NCBI GenBank assembly: GCA_921293015.1
Contig: OV121082.1
Location: forward strand, 46,644,971 to 46,708,970
Source of the DNA: Phorcus lineatus
Taxonomy: Eukaryota > Mollusca > Gastropoda > Trochida > Trochidae
Direction: 5' to 3'
Length of the DNA: 64,000 nucleotides
This document shows, piece by piece, positions 21,373 to 34,061 of this stretch (positions are counted from its first letter, which is position 1; every line of letters starts with the position of its first letter). The notes beneath the pieces were generated by a model that saw nothing but the letters and a program-made list of their open reading frames with translations, had not been told where the DNA came from and searched no databases. The position numbers and the translations under genes were made by a program.

Positions 21373-22918
21373 GATTTCCAACTTCTAAATGCCACTCAAA
21401 GAAGGAGGTGAAGGACTTTTCTCTTCCTATGTATTCATACATCGGTGTAAAGGGGAGGTGCTGATCTATACAACACGCTGATCACCAGCTCCAGGTTTCA
21501 CACAGCATCCGGGCAAACGCGCATCCTGCTCAGTCAGAGATTATTTCTCCTCGAGTCTAAAAAAACCCTCATCGTTGACACAGCATTTGCCTCGTTTTTG
21601 CCGAAGAGAAAGTCACTAGATTTTATTTCGACATGTTGGCAGTTTCGGAACGAGAGGAAGGATGAGAATATACCTGTTACATATGATCAATGAGTAACCA
21701 GTCGGTAGCGATCCGAGGTTCATCCTGTGAATGTAATCAGGGATTGCTGGACCCTGTAGGATAAATACAACAAGCAGGATAGAGAGTGGGCGCTTTTTAT
21801 ACTCTTCTTGGAATTTATAGCAAGTCAAACTTCTTGACAACTTCTTAATTGGCTGCTCAGTTACATGTGTATCTCATTTAAAAACATTTTATATTCTGTC
21901 TGGAGTCTGCAAGACAAAAGAGGCAATTTATCGCTGATTTCACCTCTTACATCATCCATGCAGGAAACTGTTAAGACATTATAAGATTCCGTTGATGCCA
22001 ACATCCGCTCTTTGAGAGGAATCAAATGTCTACAAACGATTTTGAACAAGGACGTAGGTATTTATAAATGGCATTGGTTAGAAGATTTTCTGAAGGACGT
22101 TGATTTGGCAAAAGGAAATGTTTGTCTCCAATATAGACGTATTGAGCGAAATGGAAGATGATAATGGTAATGTTCATGTTTTCAAACAAGGAACTACTAG
22201 CGTAACTGGGTTATGTTTTCTTCAAAGGCTTTACGTTCAATGGGAATAGTTTGCGATAAAAAATTTATATTTTCTGAAATTGAATAGCCGCTTAACTACC
22301 TTTGTTTTTATTATGTCCTAACACAGGCTGCTTGTGCAGGGGCCATTCAGTCGCAGTCGTTCACGGGCTCTTCAGCGCTAGCAAAAGAGGATCGACGTTT
22401 GGATCTGAGACACACTGAGTGAACTTTGTCTACTTGATATATCAAATAATAACGTGATTTATCAAACAAGCGTGCCCCTAATCTAAGTAAGTGATATCCA
22501 TCTAAACAATCAGACGACTCTCTTTCAGAGCCATAAGAGTCGAATTTTAGCTCACAAGGCCTCAACGACCTGACTGATATGTCAACTATCAAGTGAAAAT
22601 AACAATCTATGATTATTATATATTCAATAATAAGAAAACTACAAAGAACGATGTCATTCAATTAAACCTATGAAGAATATGATATTATCTTCAAGGGAAG
22701 TAGAGGTGCTGACGTGACTTTAGTGATGATGAAAGTTATAAGTCTTGTTTTTTTACAAAGTCGAGGAAGGGTGTTTAGAGAGATTTCAAAATAAAACACA
22801 ACAATATTAGTCTCAGAATAAATAAACATTGTAGGCCAATTATCAACTAGAGTTGATACATTGCAATAGAGGTCTCTCAAGTGTACATCTGCACGAGGGA
22901 AATCTTAAAGTGAAACAG

Positions 22919-23390
22919 AGTATGTTTTATAATTTTTTATGTTCCTTATATAAAATTGCCATATGTCATCAATTAAGATGAAATCGCATACCTCACTCGA
23001 ACCTTTATCTCTCAAATTCCCAATTTGTGCTATTTTTACGTTTTCAACGAAAAATGAAAAACGGTCATTTAAAAGTTAGGACGTCGAAATTCTACGTACA
23101 TTCTACATGTATATTAGTTTAAACAACCTTATCAATAATACCAATCCATATTTACATATGTGTATGCTGTAAATAAGTTTGCAAAATTACGTTTCAGTCA
23201 TTTCATTGACGCGCGTCACTGTCCGGTTTTCGATCACAAATCGAGACTTTAATCTGTTTTATTGTCACTTTACTGAACTCATAAGATGGTAATTTTTGGA
23301 AACAACCACCACTTCTCGATAAAATAACACTTTTTAAGAAGTTTGGCATATTTGACTCCAACAACTTACTCTGTGGCTCTTTAAGATTGG
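22919..23390 (+). mobile_element. TTAA-family MITE, copy 2 (472 bp)
   Basis: Length and the right half match the copy at 59865-60333: 'tgacgcgcgtcactgtccgg', 'ttttcgatcacaaa', 'tctcgataaaat.acac' and 'aagtttggcatatttgactc'. The right terminus GTGGCTCT abuts TTAA (23391-23394) and the left terminus AGTGAAACAGAGTA abuts TTAA (22915-22918). The left interior is strongly diverged. Confidence 0.7.
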
Positions 23391-23399
23391 GTTTGACTT

Positions 23400-25170
23400 A
23401 AGAGTAATCTTCCCCAAATATCTTTCAAGGCTAACATATAATGTGATAGAATATTACATCTCCATCTATCTCTTTCGAACAATATTTCCGGTTCTGAAGT
23501 ACCTTATTGAACTTTCGCTATGTAGGGATTCCATAGAAATGCAAATGGAGATACAACGGCGTATTTTATGCTGCACATTTACTCGATTGAATGAACAAAT
23601 AAGTTACGAAAGTTACGATAAACGGCATTTGGAAAAGTTAGATTCATAATACAAGTAAAATAAATCACTGCATTCCTTACGCTCTAGTGATGCATTTAAT
23701 AAACAAGTAAGATTGTGCATGTGTTTGCTGATATGGATCAATGTGTTGATAACAACCCTAATTACCCTGTTTTATGCTGCACATTTACCCGATTAACGAA
23801 CAAGTAATTTACGGAAGGAAGGGACCAGCTTTTGTAGTATTTAAATTCTGTTTATCTGGCGTTTAGTATCAAATACGGCAGGCGTTCTGTGTTTTCAGTG
23901 TGTTGGTGTCAATTCGAAGTAGTCTTTTATTCAAGGCTTGCGTCTTATCAGAGATTTACGGTAGGTCATAGATGATTCATGTCCTTACAAGGCATAATAA
24001 CATCACCTAAAAATACATGTTCGCGAGTCTCTTAAAAATCAAGCTACATGTATGCAGCAACTTAATAACATTCGGTTAAATTTGCATGTCACAGGCGACC
24101 ATGTCTTCAAAGCTGCAATCAGGTCATCTACATGGTTTGAGTATCAAAAATCTCTGTCAGAAACACCTTGAGATTCATATGAACTTGGGAAAGGTAAAAA
24201 AGTATGCACACCATGACATAAATATTATTTTTTCAAAAGGCAAAATTGAATGCACGAATGTGTTTATGTGCAAATGTCATTTTATATTTTTTATTAAAAG
24301 TACAAATTAAAAAAAATTCAAAAGAAGAGAGAGAGTCCATTGAATGAACATTCAGAATATCAAGAGAATCTGACAAAGAGTGTTTGAGAGAAACAATGAT
24401 CATCGACGTTCCTATCGATTCAATCAGAAATACAACGAATTAACAAACATGCCAATTGATCTTTTATTCGATATTTATCAATGCTTTACATTTTTAACAA
24501 AAAGATGACGCGACAAACCCATTTGAAAGAGAATCGCACTAAGGTTGGCAGAATTTCCTGATATCTGTCCCTATGATTTTGGACTTCTTATCGCGTGATA
24601 AAGACACACGTATATCGATTTTTAAATCTAATAAGATAAAATATTGCATGAAACCAATTGTATATCCTGTTTCATTATCTAAAACCCTTAACAATGATTG
24701 CCCATCCACTAGATTTGTTAACTGTTATAATCTCTGAATATTTATCTCTGATTATTCAGGTTATATTTCATCCTCGTTTACACCGGGTTGACAACTCTGA
24801 TGCTACTCATTATAACATTTCTGGGGCTTTTAATAAGGAAAGTCTCTACCCGTCCTTGGTTTAAGTTAGGAAGGACTCTGCTGCGTTGATTAGATATGAG
24901 AGCCTCAGAAAAGACGTTTTAGTCTTTGTTGTGGAAATTGACTTTCCTGTAAATTTCAATGTCAAATTTCTAAGCATGCGCAGACAGGAATGGATCTAAA
25001 CTCCAAAACACGTTTTTCATCATATCGTATCAAGCTGTTTCTTTGGTTTATTTTTTCCATAACAGAACCTAAAAAGCGGGAAGTTTCAGGACATGTTTCT
25101 GATGAAAACTCCCATACATCCCTTGGTGACCGAGAATGGTTATACTACAAATGCCTAATTCCATTACAGT
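23400..25170. other. no gene recognised
   Basis: AT-rich sequence with only short, low-quality open frames. Diverged repeat phrases such as 'ttttatgctgcacatttac.cga' occur twice (about 23567 and 23773), so part is repeat-derived. The last bases hold the likely 3' end of GPCR gene 2. Confidence 0.6.
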
Positions 25171-25175
25171 GACGC

Positions 25176-25181
25176 TTTATT
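25176..25181 (-). promoter_or_regulatory. candidate polyadenylation signal of GPCR gene 2
   Basis: AATAAA on the minus strand lies about 215 bases after the receptor stop codon. Confidence 0.45.
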
Positions 25182-25393
25182 TGATTGGCATCTTAGAACC
25201 TGTTGCTTTACAGGGATTCGTTTGCAGTCACTAATCCCTCAGGTTAAAATTATATCACTCCTCGTTGTCGACAATTGGCCGTTGTCATGTAGGTTACAGC
25301 ATTACAAGTTCCAATCATTTACCATTTTGAGATTAGTGTCACAGTCTAAGTATGACCCTTTGACGTTAACAAAATACACCTTGCTGTCGTAAA

Positions 25394-26581
25394 CTAATCC
25401 ACCGATCCGCTGAGAGTCGCCATTGACGTCGCAGCTGTCTTATCATTCCCGTCAGAAGTGTACTTCTTCGAGGCAGTCATTTTGTCTCCACATCCAAGAA
25501 CCGATTTGAACTCCTGCCTCATCTGTTTGCTGGAGAGTATGTAGATGACAAAGTTGACGGTTGAGTTGATGACCTCTAGCCAGAAGAACAAGATGGAGGC
25601 GAAGACGTACACGTTGTTTTGGTCGAAGGAGAGGTCGTTAAGCTGGAGGAGGATCACCAGTGCGTTAGGTATCATGCAGATCAGGAACACAATGGCGAGA
25701 GACAGAAGAGTACGGGTGATCCTCTGGTCTGCCGTCTTCTCATTGGTCTTACCACCGGTCATTTTAGACCGCTTGCTCCTGGAAAAGTACAGACTGACAC
25801 TTATGGCCACGTTACAGGCCAGGACGAGGAACACGGGGATCAACCTGGTCACGATAGTTTTGATGCTGTAGAAGGTCTTATAGAGATCATCACGCTGTCC
25901 AATTTCTGTTTTTACCAAGATGGTCTTCACCTCTGTTGAGTTCGGTATCGGGATGTCCTTGGGTACATATTTCAGGGCGTCTGGGAGGAATACTAGAAAG
26001 ACGATGACATTGCAGACTACTATACTGACTGCCATGACTCTCGGTGACCAGATTGTTTTAATTTTCAGTGGGAAAAATACAGCACAGAATCGTTCCAGAG
26101 ATATCAAAACAATAAGTAAAGCTGAAATCCGAGCAAAAACAAACTGCAGGTAACTCCCGAATATTGGAAAAGCCTTTCGAGCAATCTGGAGTCCTGCATC
26201 ATAACGCCGAGCTATGGACAATCCAACGAGAGAGAAGAGGATGGCTGCGATAAGATTAAGGAAGTCGTAGACAGTGATGGCTAGGAGAACCATCTTGGTG
26301 GTTTTTGGCATCTTGTGACGCAAGAGTACCCGAAAACTAATGGCGTTCCCAATGAGACCGATAGCCGCTGTGGCTGGGATGATAGCCGAGTACATGGTGA
26401 TTCTGAAGTTGAACATAACGTCCTCAGGGACGACGAAATAGCCAGGAGGATACCGAGACGGGGAGGCCTGCGGTGTTTTCTCCGTCGATGGTATGCTGCT
26501 GCTGTTGTCCGCAAAAGTTGAGTTCATGAAGCTGCTGATGTTGGTTTTGACAACCTCGGCTAAAGCGGTCGTCATCTCCAT
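25394..26581 (-). CDS. class A (rhodopsin-like) GPCR, orphan, paralogue 2
   Basis: One coding exon of 395 aa with seven hydrophobic segments, at about 62-88, 95-119, 141-164, 181-202, 235-262, 288-311 and 327-349. It is strongly similar throughout to the receptor at 12990-14156: shared YPPGYFV before TM1, LLRHKMPKTTKM in the first intracellular loop, PIFGSYL into TM3, RFCAVFFP, DIPIPNS in loop 2 and NVAISVSLY in TM5. Landmarks are N79, D106, ERF at 164-166, IPN in TM6 and NFVIY in place of NPxxY. The TM3/ECL2 cysteine pair is missing here too. The N-terminus has NIS, NST and NSS sequons. The C-tail has the cysteine of LGCG, a possible palmitoylation site, then a Ser/Thr-rich end. A strong acceptor 'cctttctgcag' 20 bases upstream of the ATG implies a 5'UTR intron. 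Ligand unknown. Confidence 0.94.
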   Translation of the reverse strand: MEMTTALAEVVKTNISSFMNSTFADNSSSIPSTEKTPQASPSRYPPGYFVVPEDVMFNFRITMYSAIIPATAAIGLIGNAISFRVLLRHKMPKTTKMVLLAITVYDFLNLIAAILFSLVGLSIARRYDAGLQIARKAFPIFGSYLQFVFARISALLIVLISLERFCAVFFPLKIKTIWSPRVMAVSIVVCNVIVFLVFLPDALKYVPKDIPIPNSTEVKTILVKTEIGQRDDLYKTFYSIKTIVTRLIPVFLVLACNVAISVSLYFSRSKRSKMTGGKTNEKTADQRITRTLLSLAIVFLICMIPNALVILLQLNDLSFDQNNVYVFASILFFWLEVINSTVNFVIYILSSKQMRQEFKSVLGCGDKMTASKKYTSDGNDKTAATSMATLSGSVD

Positions 26582-26601
26582 GTCGACGACGTCTCCGGGA
26601 T

Positions 26602-28668
26602 CTGCAGAAAGGTGTAACGAGTGACAGGGGTAATGTGAAACTAGGGATCATGACTGTCGGTGGTTTCCTTTTAGATAAAGGGGGAAGCTTTTGATGACTA
26701 CTAGACAGCATTTTCTTCCCACAGAGGTAGCCCCGTCATGAAAGATATACTAACCTTTTTTTGATACCAGCTCTTTTCGGGAACAACAGTATTGCAACAC
26801 TAATTATCTGCAAAAGTTCAACCAATTAAAACACCGCCTGCATGGATTACGTATCTGTCGTCACCAAGACCTATGCAATGATGCAGACACCAAACAAGGC
26901 CACAAGAGCATATTCGTGTGCACCTTAACTTTCCCAAAGTTTACGGAAAGGATAAATCGAATGGTAACTTTCGAAACGGCGTGGCTGATTGCAAAACTCA
27001 GTTTGATTGCATCATATCAGGCTTCTACATTTCTAAACCGAGAAACGCTCGTATTAGGACAGAGGTTAGTAAATAATATATGACGGAGCTTTTACTGTTG
27101 GAAGAGAATGACCAGCCTTATGACCTCATTGCTTTTATTCATTCACAGAACTAATTTCCTCTTATCAACAAAACGAATTCTAAGTACCTTCCGCCAGAAA
27201 TTTTTTTAATTGATATTCCAACATTTAAATAATTGCCAATTAAGTTTTTAAACACAAATGTTGTTTTCAGTTCAACAGATCAATATTGATATATGTTAGT
27301 AAATATGCCAAAGTTTACAAAATCAATAGTTTAACAAAATTATAAGAAAGAAGATATGGTTTAGCAGATATGCTAGCGGTTTCCTTTAAATTTGTCTTGA
27401 GCTGTCCAAATAATATTTTAAAGAGACTTATCGCTCCATGAAAGCTTGTACATTTAATGTCAAAAGATACCTTTGGTCGTCAATATGAAGTTGCAAGTCA
27501 TTATTAATTAAAATTGATTTTTGGGTAAAGGGACTCAGAGTATCTTTCATTATTTTTGGATGTGGCTTAAATATAGCCAAAATATCATATGAACTGGGTT
27601 ACACTCTAATCGCCTTTTTAAAGTGGCATCTTTAGTTCTTAAATGCCAAACAAAAATGTTAAATATTTAGGAGTCGAAATTTAGCTCCCTTTTCAATGAA
27701 TATTAGTCAAATGACATCATAAGCATTACTAAAGACTAACTCAGTCCAAAGGTTTTACATATCTGCTTATTCTTCCAAAAATGGTCTCATACATTTTTTA
27801 TGCGAGTATTCTCAGGCGGATGAATGAATAGCTACTAAAATATAAGATGTTGGTAACTTATGTCATACTCTTTGTCCTAAAATGAACTTGGCCCGGAAAA
27901 ATTCGAAAAACTGGAACTATAGAATATAATGCGATGTAAAATAGAAAAATCTGAAATTGTCAAAGTCTTCGGGCATTAAGAATAAGTGAGTTATCATCTA
28001 GCGCCGCTTGGGCACTATATTAGTTATTACAGACTTCAAAGGCATATAGAAGTTGGCGTTGTAAGCCAGGTCTAATATTTTTCATGACGTTTCCGTGATA
28101 CTTCTTGCTCTAACTTTTTCACATCTGATGAAATGCCAAAAAAAACATCAAGATATCATGAAAATATAGGCAAGTTGTTATCCATAAGTTTTCTCTTTTG
28201 TCAGAAGTGATCGTTGGTGTGCACTAGAGCACATTCTTTCGAAACTTTTACTTTTCTACAAAATTCCCCAATACATATTGTTTTTTTAAAAATGTATTTT
28301 ATTCAAAGGGTCAGTCCGATTATCCTTAGGCATAAAAGAAATTATCCCGTATCAATAAAAACTTTATGTGGCAATTTTAGTTTCAATCGTTTGCGTGATG
28401 GAAATGTATTTTAGAAGATTTTAAGACGTGCTGTAATGCTGACACAAGTAACTACAGATGATGCCAATTTTGACTTTCAACGTTACAAAAAAATTTAAAT
28501 GATTTGAAAAAATTCATTACAAAACAAGGCACTATATGTAAATTGAGTGAAACTTTGAGTGGTTTTTTAGATTCAAAATGTCATTAAAATGTCATTAATA
28601 TTTTAACATCACTTTTTGTCAAATAAACACAAAAAAGTTAGCGTACAGAAAAAATCAATAACACTTAC
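26602..28668 (-). other. inferred 5'UTR intron of GPCR gene 2
   Basis: The stretch lies between the donor CCTG|GTAAG (last exon base 28669) and the acceptor CTGCAG ending at 26602. It contains no convincing coding frame and no obvious full repeat. It is AT-rich with long A and T runs. Confidence 0.5.
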
Positions 28669-28728
28669 CAGGACGTTCGGACCAAGTCAATGTGAATGCT
28701 GCATGGCTTTGTTCGCCCGGTTATAAAG
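28669..28728 (-). promoter_or_regulatory. candidate promoter and 5'UTR exon of GPCR gene 2
   Basis: On the minus strand CTTTATAA (28728-28721) is a TATA box. About 50 bases later a strong donor CCTG|GTAAGTG ends a short exon at 28669. With initiation about 30 bases after TATA the non-coding exon would be about 25-30 nt. A GC-rich stretch with CCGGG directly follows the TATA element here, as CCCGG does at the first receptor. Confidence 0.5.
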
Positions 28729-31625
28729 CTCAACTGAGGCAAGACTAGCCAATCAGAAGCGAGAATAAGATACATTTATATATTATATATATAAAAAAAT
28801 CATTACGTTGCATTATGAATTATTATGGGTACTCGTGGGTAATTCCATTAGGAATCAATATTACCTAGCTAAATGGTGACTATAGTAGCCAATGGTTTAC
28901 ACTCAAAATATTCATTCTTGACATACAGTTTATCATCAACTGAATCATTGAATTACGTTTCCGTTCACGACAGATAGTAACAGAACCGTTGGACCCCCCG
29001 TTGAATTTTGAAGTAAGGGGCCGAAATTTCCATTTCGAAGCTAGATTGTAGACTATATGGATATAACAAAATTGATAATCAGGTTTTCATTTTGAAAGCT
29101 CAGTTTGTGGGGTTTGTGGGATTAGGTTTGAAATATGCAAATTTAATGGTTTATCATTAAGACATTCACGTGTTCCTATTCTCGAATGATAATTCATCCT
29201 AAATTATTTAAAGTAATTATATTCTTTGGTAAATAGTTTAAGAGATTAAAACATAATTATAATAAGTAGGTATGTTTAATGTCTATGAGAACCAGATAGT
29301 CACGAGGTCTAGGTTATCTTTTAACATGGTTATCATGTGTAGATGCAATGAAAATATTAAATTCTTACCAGATATGAAGTTATGAAAAGAAGGTGTGATG
29401 GTGTAAAGCTTGAGTGAACACTACGCCTAAACACTGCTTTAACTTATATATTGAGAAAAATAATTCTATTTACAAAATGCTACCCAAAGATAATTACCTT
29501 TCATCTTTGCGTCGTTGCTTTTTTTCTTTGAAAATGTCCTATAGACGGCCATAATCAATCAGACAACTTTGCCGTTACTTGCCCTACATGCGCCGGTTAA
29601 CTAGCAGCAGTTTTCTAAATTATCATGTGATTGATAATGGTATTGCATTTCTGCATTTGTCGTTTTGATCATGGAGAACTTTAAATCTTTTAATTGACTG
29701 TTCATAGTCATTTCCACTTCGTTTAGCTTTCCGTGCAGCATACCCACCAAGGCACATGGTCTCAAGGAGTTGAGAGAATTAAAGACTACCAAATGATCTA
29801 TTTACGTCTGCGTTATATTTGTACAAACTTATATCCGTCTGAGGAATGTTTCTAATTGCAGGATAGTAATGTATGAATAGTATGCACCAGGGCGGGGATA
29901 GTTGGCTACTATCTTTACAACAAATTTTGAGTTCGAGATCATATCGACACGTCACTTCCTACAAGAGAGTACTTATTTATCACGAAATCATTCTGTGTCC
30001 ACTAAACAGTTAAAACACCAAAATGATTTAAAAAAACCGATATTAAAAAAGAATTTAAAAAATTATGTATTATCTGACCTCCATTATTGTGTACATACAT
30101 ACATTGGTACATAATAGAGTCTTCAAAGCTCTAAGTTGAGATTCATTTAGACTTCGAATTGGCTTCTTTTGTAAAATACAAATAGGAAGTCTGATACATA
30201 TAACGAATTCATCGCAGTAGAGATTTCTAGTGAAAATTGATCCCCATCAGACGAATCTGTCAACTGACCCTGGCAGATATAACAAGGTCTTAATTAGTGC
30301 CTCATTACTTTGATATTGACAATGGAGCTTTTGTTCGATATGTACTAGTAGTGTCTAATTATGACAGTCAATACAACTGGTTATGAGTGTCAGTTGGATG
30401 TCTACGTGATAGAAGACAATAAGATGTCATTCTTGACTTTGGCTTGGTTTTTGAAAACGTTTTAATACGATGTCCTTACAGTAATGTTCAAAGAATCGGC
30501 TCCGTGGTTTCCTGTTTACAACGAATTGTTGTCTGGTAGAGGAAATCAAGTCAAACACTTACAGATGATGCAAGACTGAAGTAACTTGCAGATATTTTCA
30601 CAACAGTTGTTCGAAAAATTGAAATAAACACGAGAGGAGGTTGAACATGACAGAATGGAATGAAAGTATCTTAATCGTAGATTTTTTACATAAATGGTTA
30701 AATCACATTCTAACATATGGTTGTTAAAGCGTAAAAATACATTAGATATCCCTTTAATAGAGAAACTTCAAAATCAATTGCTAGACATTTCACTTCGATA
30801 ACCTTTGTGACCTACGATGTCTATATGGTGCCATTGGCGATTTTATTAACTATAATTTAACATTGATTTCTGAGGTAACTGGAAGTACAGATGTGGCCAG
30901 AATCCTTTTCAAAGGAGTTAATGGCAGAGTGCACGATTATTGTCCATCTAAATGAAACTCACTACATTACGAATTGACATTAAGATAAATCTGATTAACT
31001 GATGATGGCGTGTTTTGTTACAGACACGCTGAATCTGATGTAATTGAACACAGTACAAAAACAATGACTGATAGAATGGATAAAATAATATTATCAAACG
31101 ATAGATAAATTTATATAACGTTGTTTTACATACTGACCTCAAAATGTCGAGAGTTACCGTTTTTCCTTAGTTTAGAGATGACTTTCGACAATTATTGTTT
31201 CAAGACGTCGGGTTTCAAAATACAGGTTTTCTATGAAAAAAGTCCAACTTTATTTTTTAGTGTACAGATCAACGTTAAGTATGGTTATGAATAACTAGGT
31301 ATATTTAACATTTATTGAATTGTTTTAACAATGGTTATTTCCTATACATTGTCTGCTTAAAAACATTTCACAGCCGACTTAAATACTTCTGAATATTTTC
31401 GAATAATTAAGGAATCGTAATGATTAGGATAATGCATGTATGTTTCAATAATCTTAATGTTTTATCATAAATCTTTGTTAAAACAATGGCAATATTGTTA
31501 TTGATTTATCACAAGCGCAGATGGAGATATTTAATGCCATCTTGTTTAGTTATTTGTGGGAATATTTGAAAACCTCCACATGTCTTCAAGCAAGAAATAA
31601 TAAAACTGAGCGAGACCTATACCTC

Positions 31626-31700
31626 ATTATAGCTCAATCGGTAGAGTGTATGTTTCCCAAAGGGACGTATCGCTTTCCAATCATAGCAAGGGTAATCATA
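31626..31700 (+). repeat. possible tRNA-derived SINE relic
   Basis: TAGCTCAATCGG matches the Pol III A-box consensus and is followed by GTAGAGT and an anticodon-arm-like segment. The B box is poor and there is no good acceptor stem, so it is not a functional tRNA. It may be a decayed SINE head. Confidence 0.35.
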
Positions 31701-32869
31701 ATTACAGTTCATAACAAAGCAATGGTAAGCCCTATCAATCAGAGAAAGTTGTAATGAGGTTGAGAATGTCATAGACCCTCATTGTCTGAAGGACCATATA
31801 AGTAGTTTTTAGCATGTGACACTAAAGACACAAAATTGAATGATTGGGCACCTATTTACTTTTTGTTATAGTAAGGAAATAATTTTATTTCATATGAAAT
31901 AATTTTCAGTGCAAACAATTAACCCATAAAATAAACGTCATAATGATATGGAATTAATAGACATAGATGCGAATATGGACCTAGTAAATCTGCAGAGGCG
32001 AACTAAAATAATAACGACTGAGAACCTTGGCACCTTGAGATCGAGGATTTGTTGAAAGCCTCTTATTAGATCAAAAATTGATTTCTTAAAGTCATAGGCT
32101 CACTTTATGTTAATTCACGCCAGGCATATAGTTCACCACTCACATAAATCTTTCCCACTGCGTTTGCAACCATTTTCAGAACTTTGAGTGCATTCTTGTC
32201 CTCTACATTGAAATCATGACACTCTATACCATTCCACGTTGTTGTTACCACGTTATCTCACAGAAGCCTTGAGGACATAGAACAATTGAAATTTCCGAGC
32301 TGATTCGGGGGGCGAACAAAATCAGCATCTTTAAGAATTCCCAAATGGTTTTGTGTAGTTTCCAGGCGCCAAAAACTAGACAGCGCAAAACATTCTCTTA
32401 ACGCAAAAAGACGACGTCAAACGCCATATGTTTATCAAAGTCCTTTCTTTTGGTTATGAAAAAGGTTATTTAAAACATTATACAGAATGTCGACTTGAAT
32501 CTATTTAGATTGAGCAGAATAAGGCATCGGTAGAATTTCCAGGTAAGTTCCGGGTACAAACGGGGTAGCCTTTACTGCAATGATATCTTCGAAAGAAATT
32601 GTACATCTTTGTGCATAGTATCTAAATAATGTTTCGTGTCTGTCAAAATTTACTAATTGTGCCTTTTACAACATAATATATTATAGATTTTATATAACTA
32701 CTATCAAAACAATTAGGATATATGTCTGAGACACCGATCATTACCTTCTTAAGAGTCAGGTTATAGGTATTACCAACTGTGAGATGATTGCTACCTGACA
32801 ACACCTTCTTTATAGCAGAATAAATGTCTGTCATCAAATCCCAGAGTATTGAACGGAACTCTCTTGAGC

Positions 32870-33163
32870 TCAAGGATCTATGTAAATTAAATACTCACTA
32901 TTTTCATCATTACTCTGAGTCTGACAATCAATCCACTGCTTCGATTCCTTTCGCACCCTTCCCGAACAGATCTTGCGAAAGCTGGAAATTCGTCCATCTG
33001 CTTCAGTTCGCCCAAGGAACTCATATATTAATGTCGAACTTCTCAAGTGCATGTTCTTATTGTTGTCATAGAAAACGGCCTGGCGTCCCACCGTCATTGG
33101 CTGATGTACACGGATGTAGTTAAACGGGTATGTACGAGGGGTGACGTGAACGAGGTGAATCAC
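32870..33163 (-). other. unassigned open frame in a GC-richer patch
   Basis: A minus-strand frame of 97 codons has no low complexity and runs to a TGAAAATA|GTGAGT donor-like site near 32900. The plus strand has a similar-length open frame over the same bases, so coding is uncertain. I recognise no family. It could be an exon, an old retrocopy or chance. Confidence 0.2.
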
Positions 33164-33472
33164 GGGGTGGACTTAATTTTGATAAACGCTTCGCTGCGTT
33201 ATACCAGTATTTATATAGAAGAGATACCATTTTTTTTCATTATATACTATTATTATAATTTTCGGCGATAAACGCCAAATACACGCAATTTGCCATATTC
33301 GAGAATATTTCGAGAATATCTATTCCATATCAAAAATAAAATGTTAAGAAAATACATATATCTTTTAAATGTTGGTTCCTTTATAGCCATTTACATATAA
33401 TGAAAGTAGAAAAATTGAATCCTTTTTTAAGTAACTCGATTTATGGTTTTCCAGCAATGAATGTGTTATAAC

Positions 33473-33647
33473 TAGGGGTGACTATTGCTCTAGCTTTGCT
33501 ATTGCATTAAAGTTGGTTTAATTAATTGTAAACTACCATGGCGATAGCAATAGACTAATGCAATAGTTTTGGATCCAAACAGGTATTACCGCCGCAAAGA
33601 GGACAGAAGCGATGCATCGATAGTTCGATATATTGTTACACCCCCTA
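33473..33647. mobile_element. hAT-type MITE with perfect 8-bp target duplication (175 bp)
   Basis: GTTATAAC occurs at 33465-33472 and again at 33648-33655, exactly flanking the element. Its ends are TAGGGGTGACTATTG and, in reverse complement of the right side, TAGGGGGTGTAACAAT. An 8-bp duplication with TAGGGGTG-type ends is characteristic of hAT elements. There is no coding capacity. The intact duplication suggests a relatively young insertion. Confidence 0.88.
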
Positions 33648-34061
33648 GTTATAACCTATACATATATTTTTTTTAAAAACTCATTTTACAAGATCATGGA
33701 ATCTTTAAATACACCTTATTGTGACCAATCAATTATGGCCATAGACATTCGATATATTCAGATACAGTACTCACAGAAATAGAAATTGATTGCTTTTTGC
33801 CGATTATATCTTTTTTGGAACCAAAATCCCTAGCTTTAATGCAAATATTAATTGACAACTTTTATCCCTAACAGATTTTGTGAGATCCCCTAAAAATATG
33901 TCCTCATTAATCTCAGTCAAACTATACCTTTCTTATTCAAGGTACATAATGTAGATGAGATGTCATCTCAACCCTGTCACGGAAAATGTTACATGTAATG
34001 TAAGATATTTATGTGTCGTAAAATATATAGAATAATTGACGAGTTGACGAGATATTTTTTT

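Larger units (their letters stand above)
28740..33450. other. no gene recognised
   Basis: AT-rich intergenic DNA. The open frames are short and lack splice context, except a GC-richer patch at 32870-33163 that is listed separately. A tRNA-like relic lies near 31626. I see no complete gene. Confidence 0.55.

Noticed and set aside
25545-26711. Several open frames antisense or frame-shifted to GPCR gene 2
   Set aside because: They are shadows of the receptor coding exon; the minus-strand frame alone has seven membrane segments and family motifs.
31626-31700. Functional tRNA gene
   Set aside because: A good A box is present, but there is no acceptor stem pairing and no acceptable B box.
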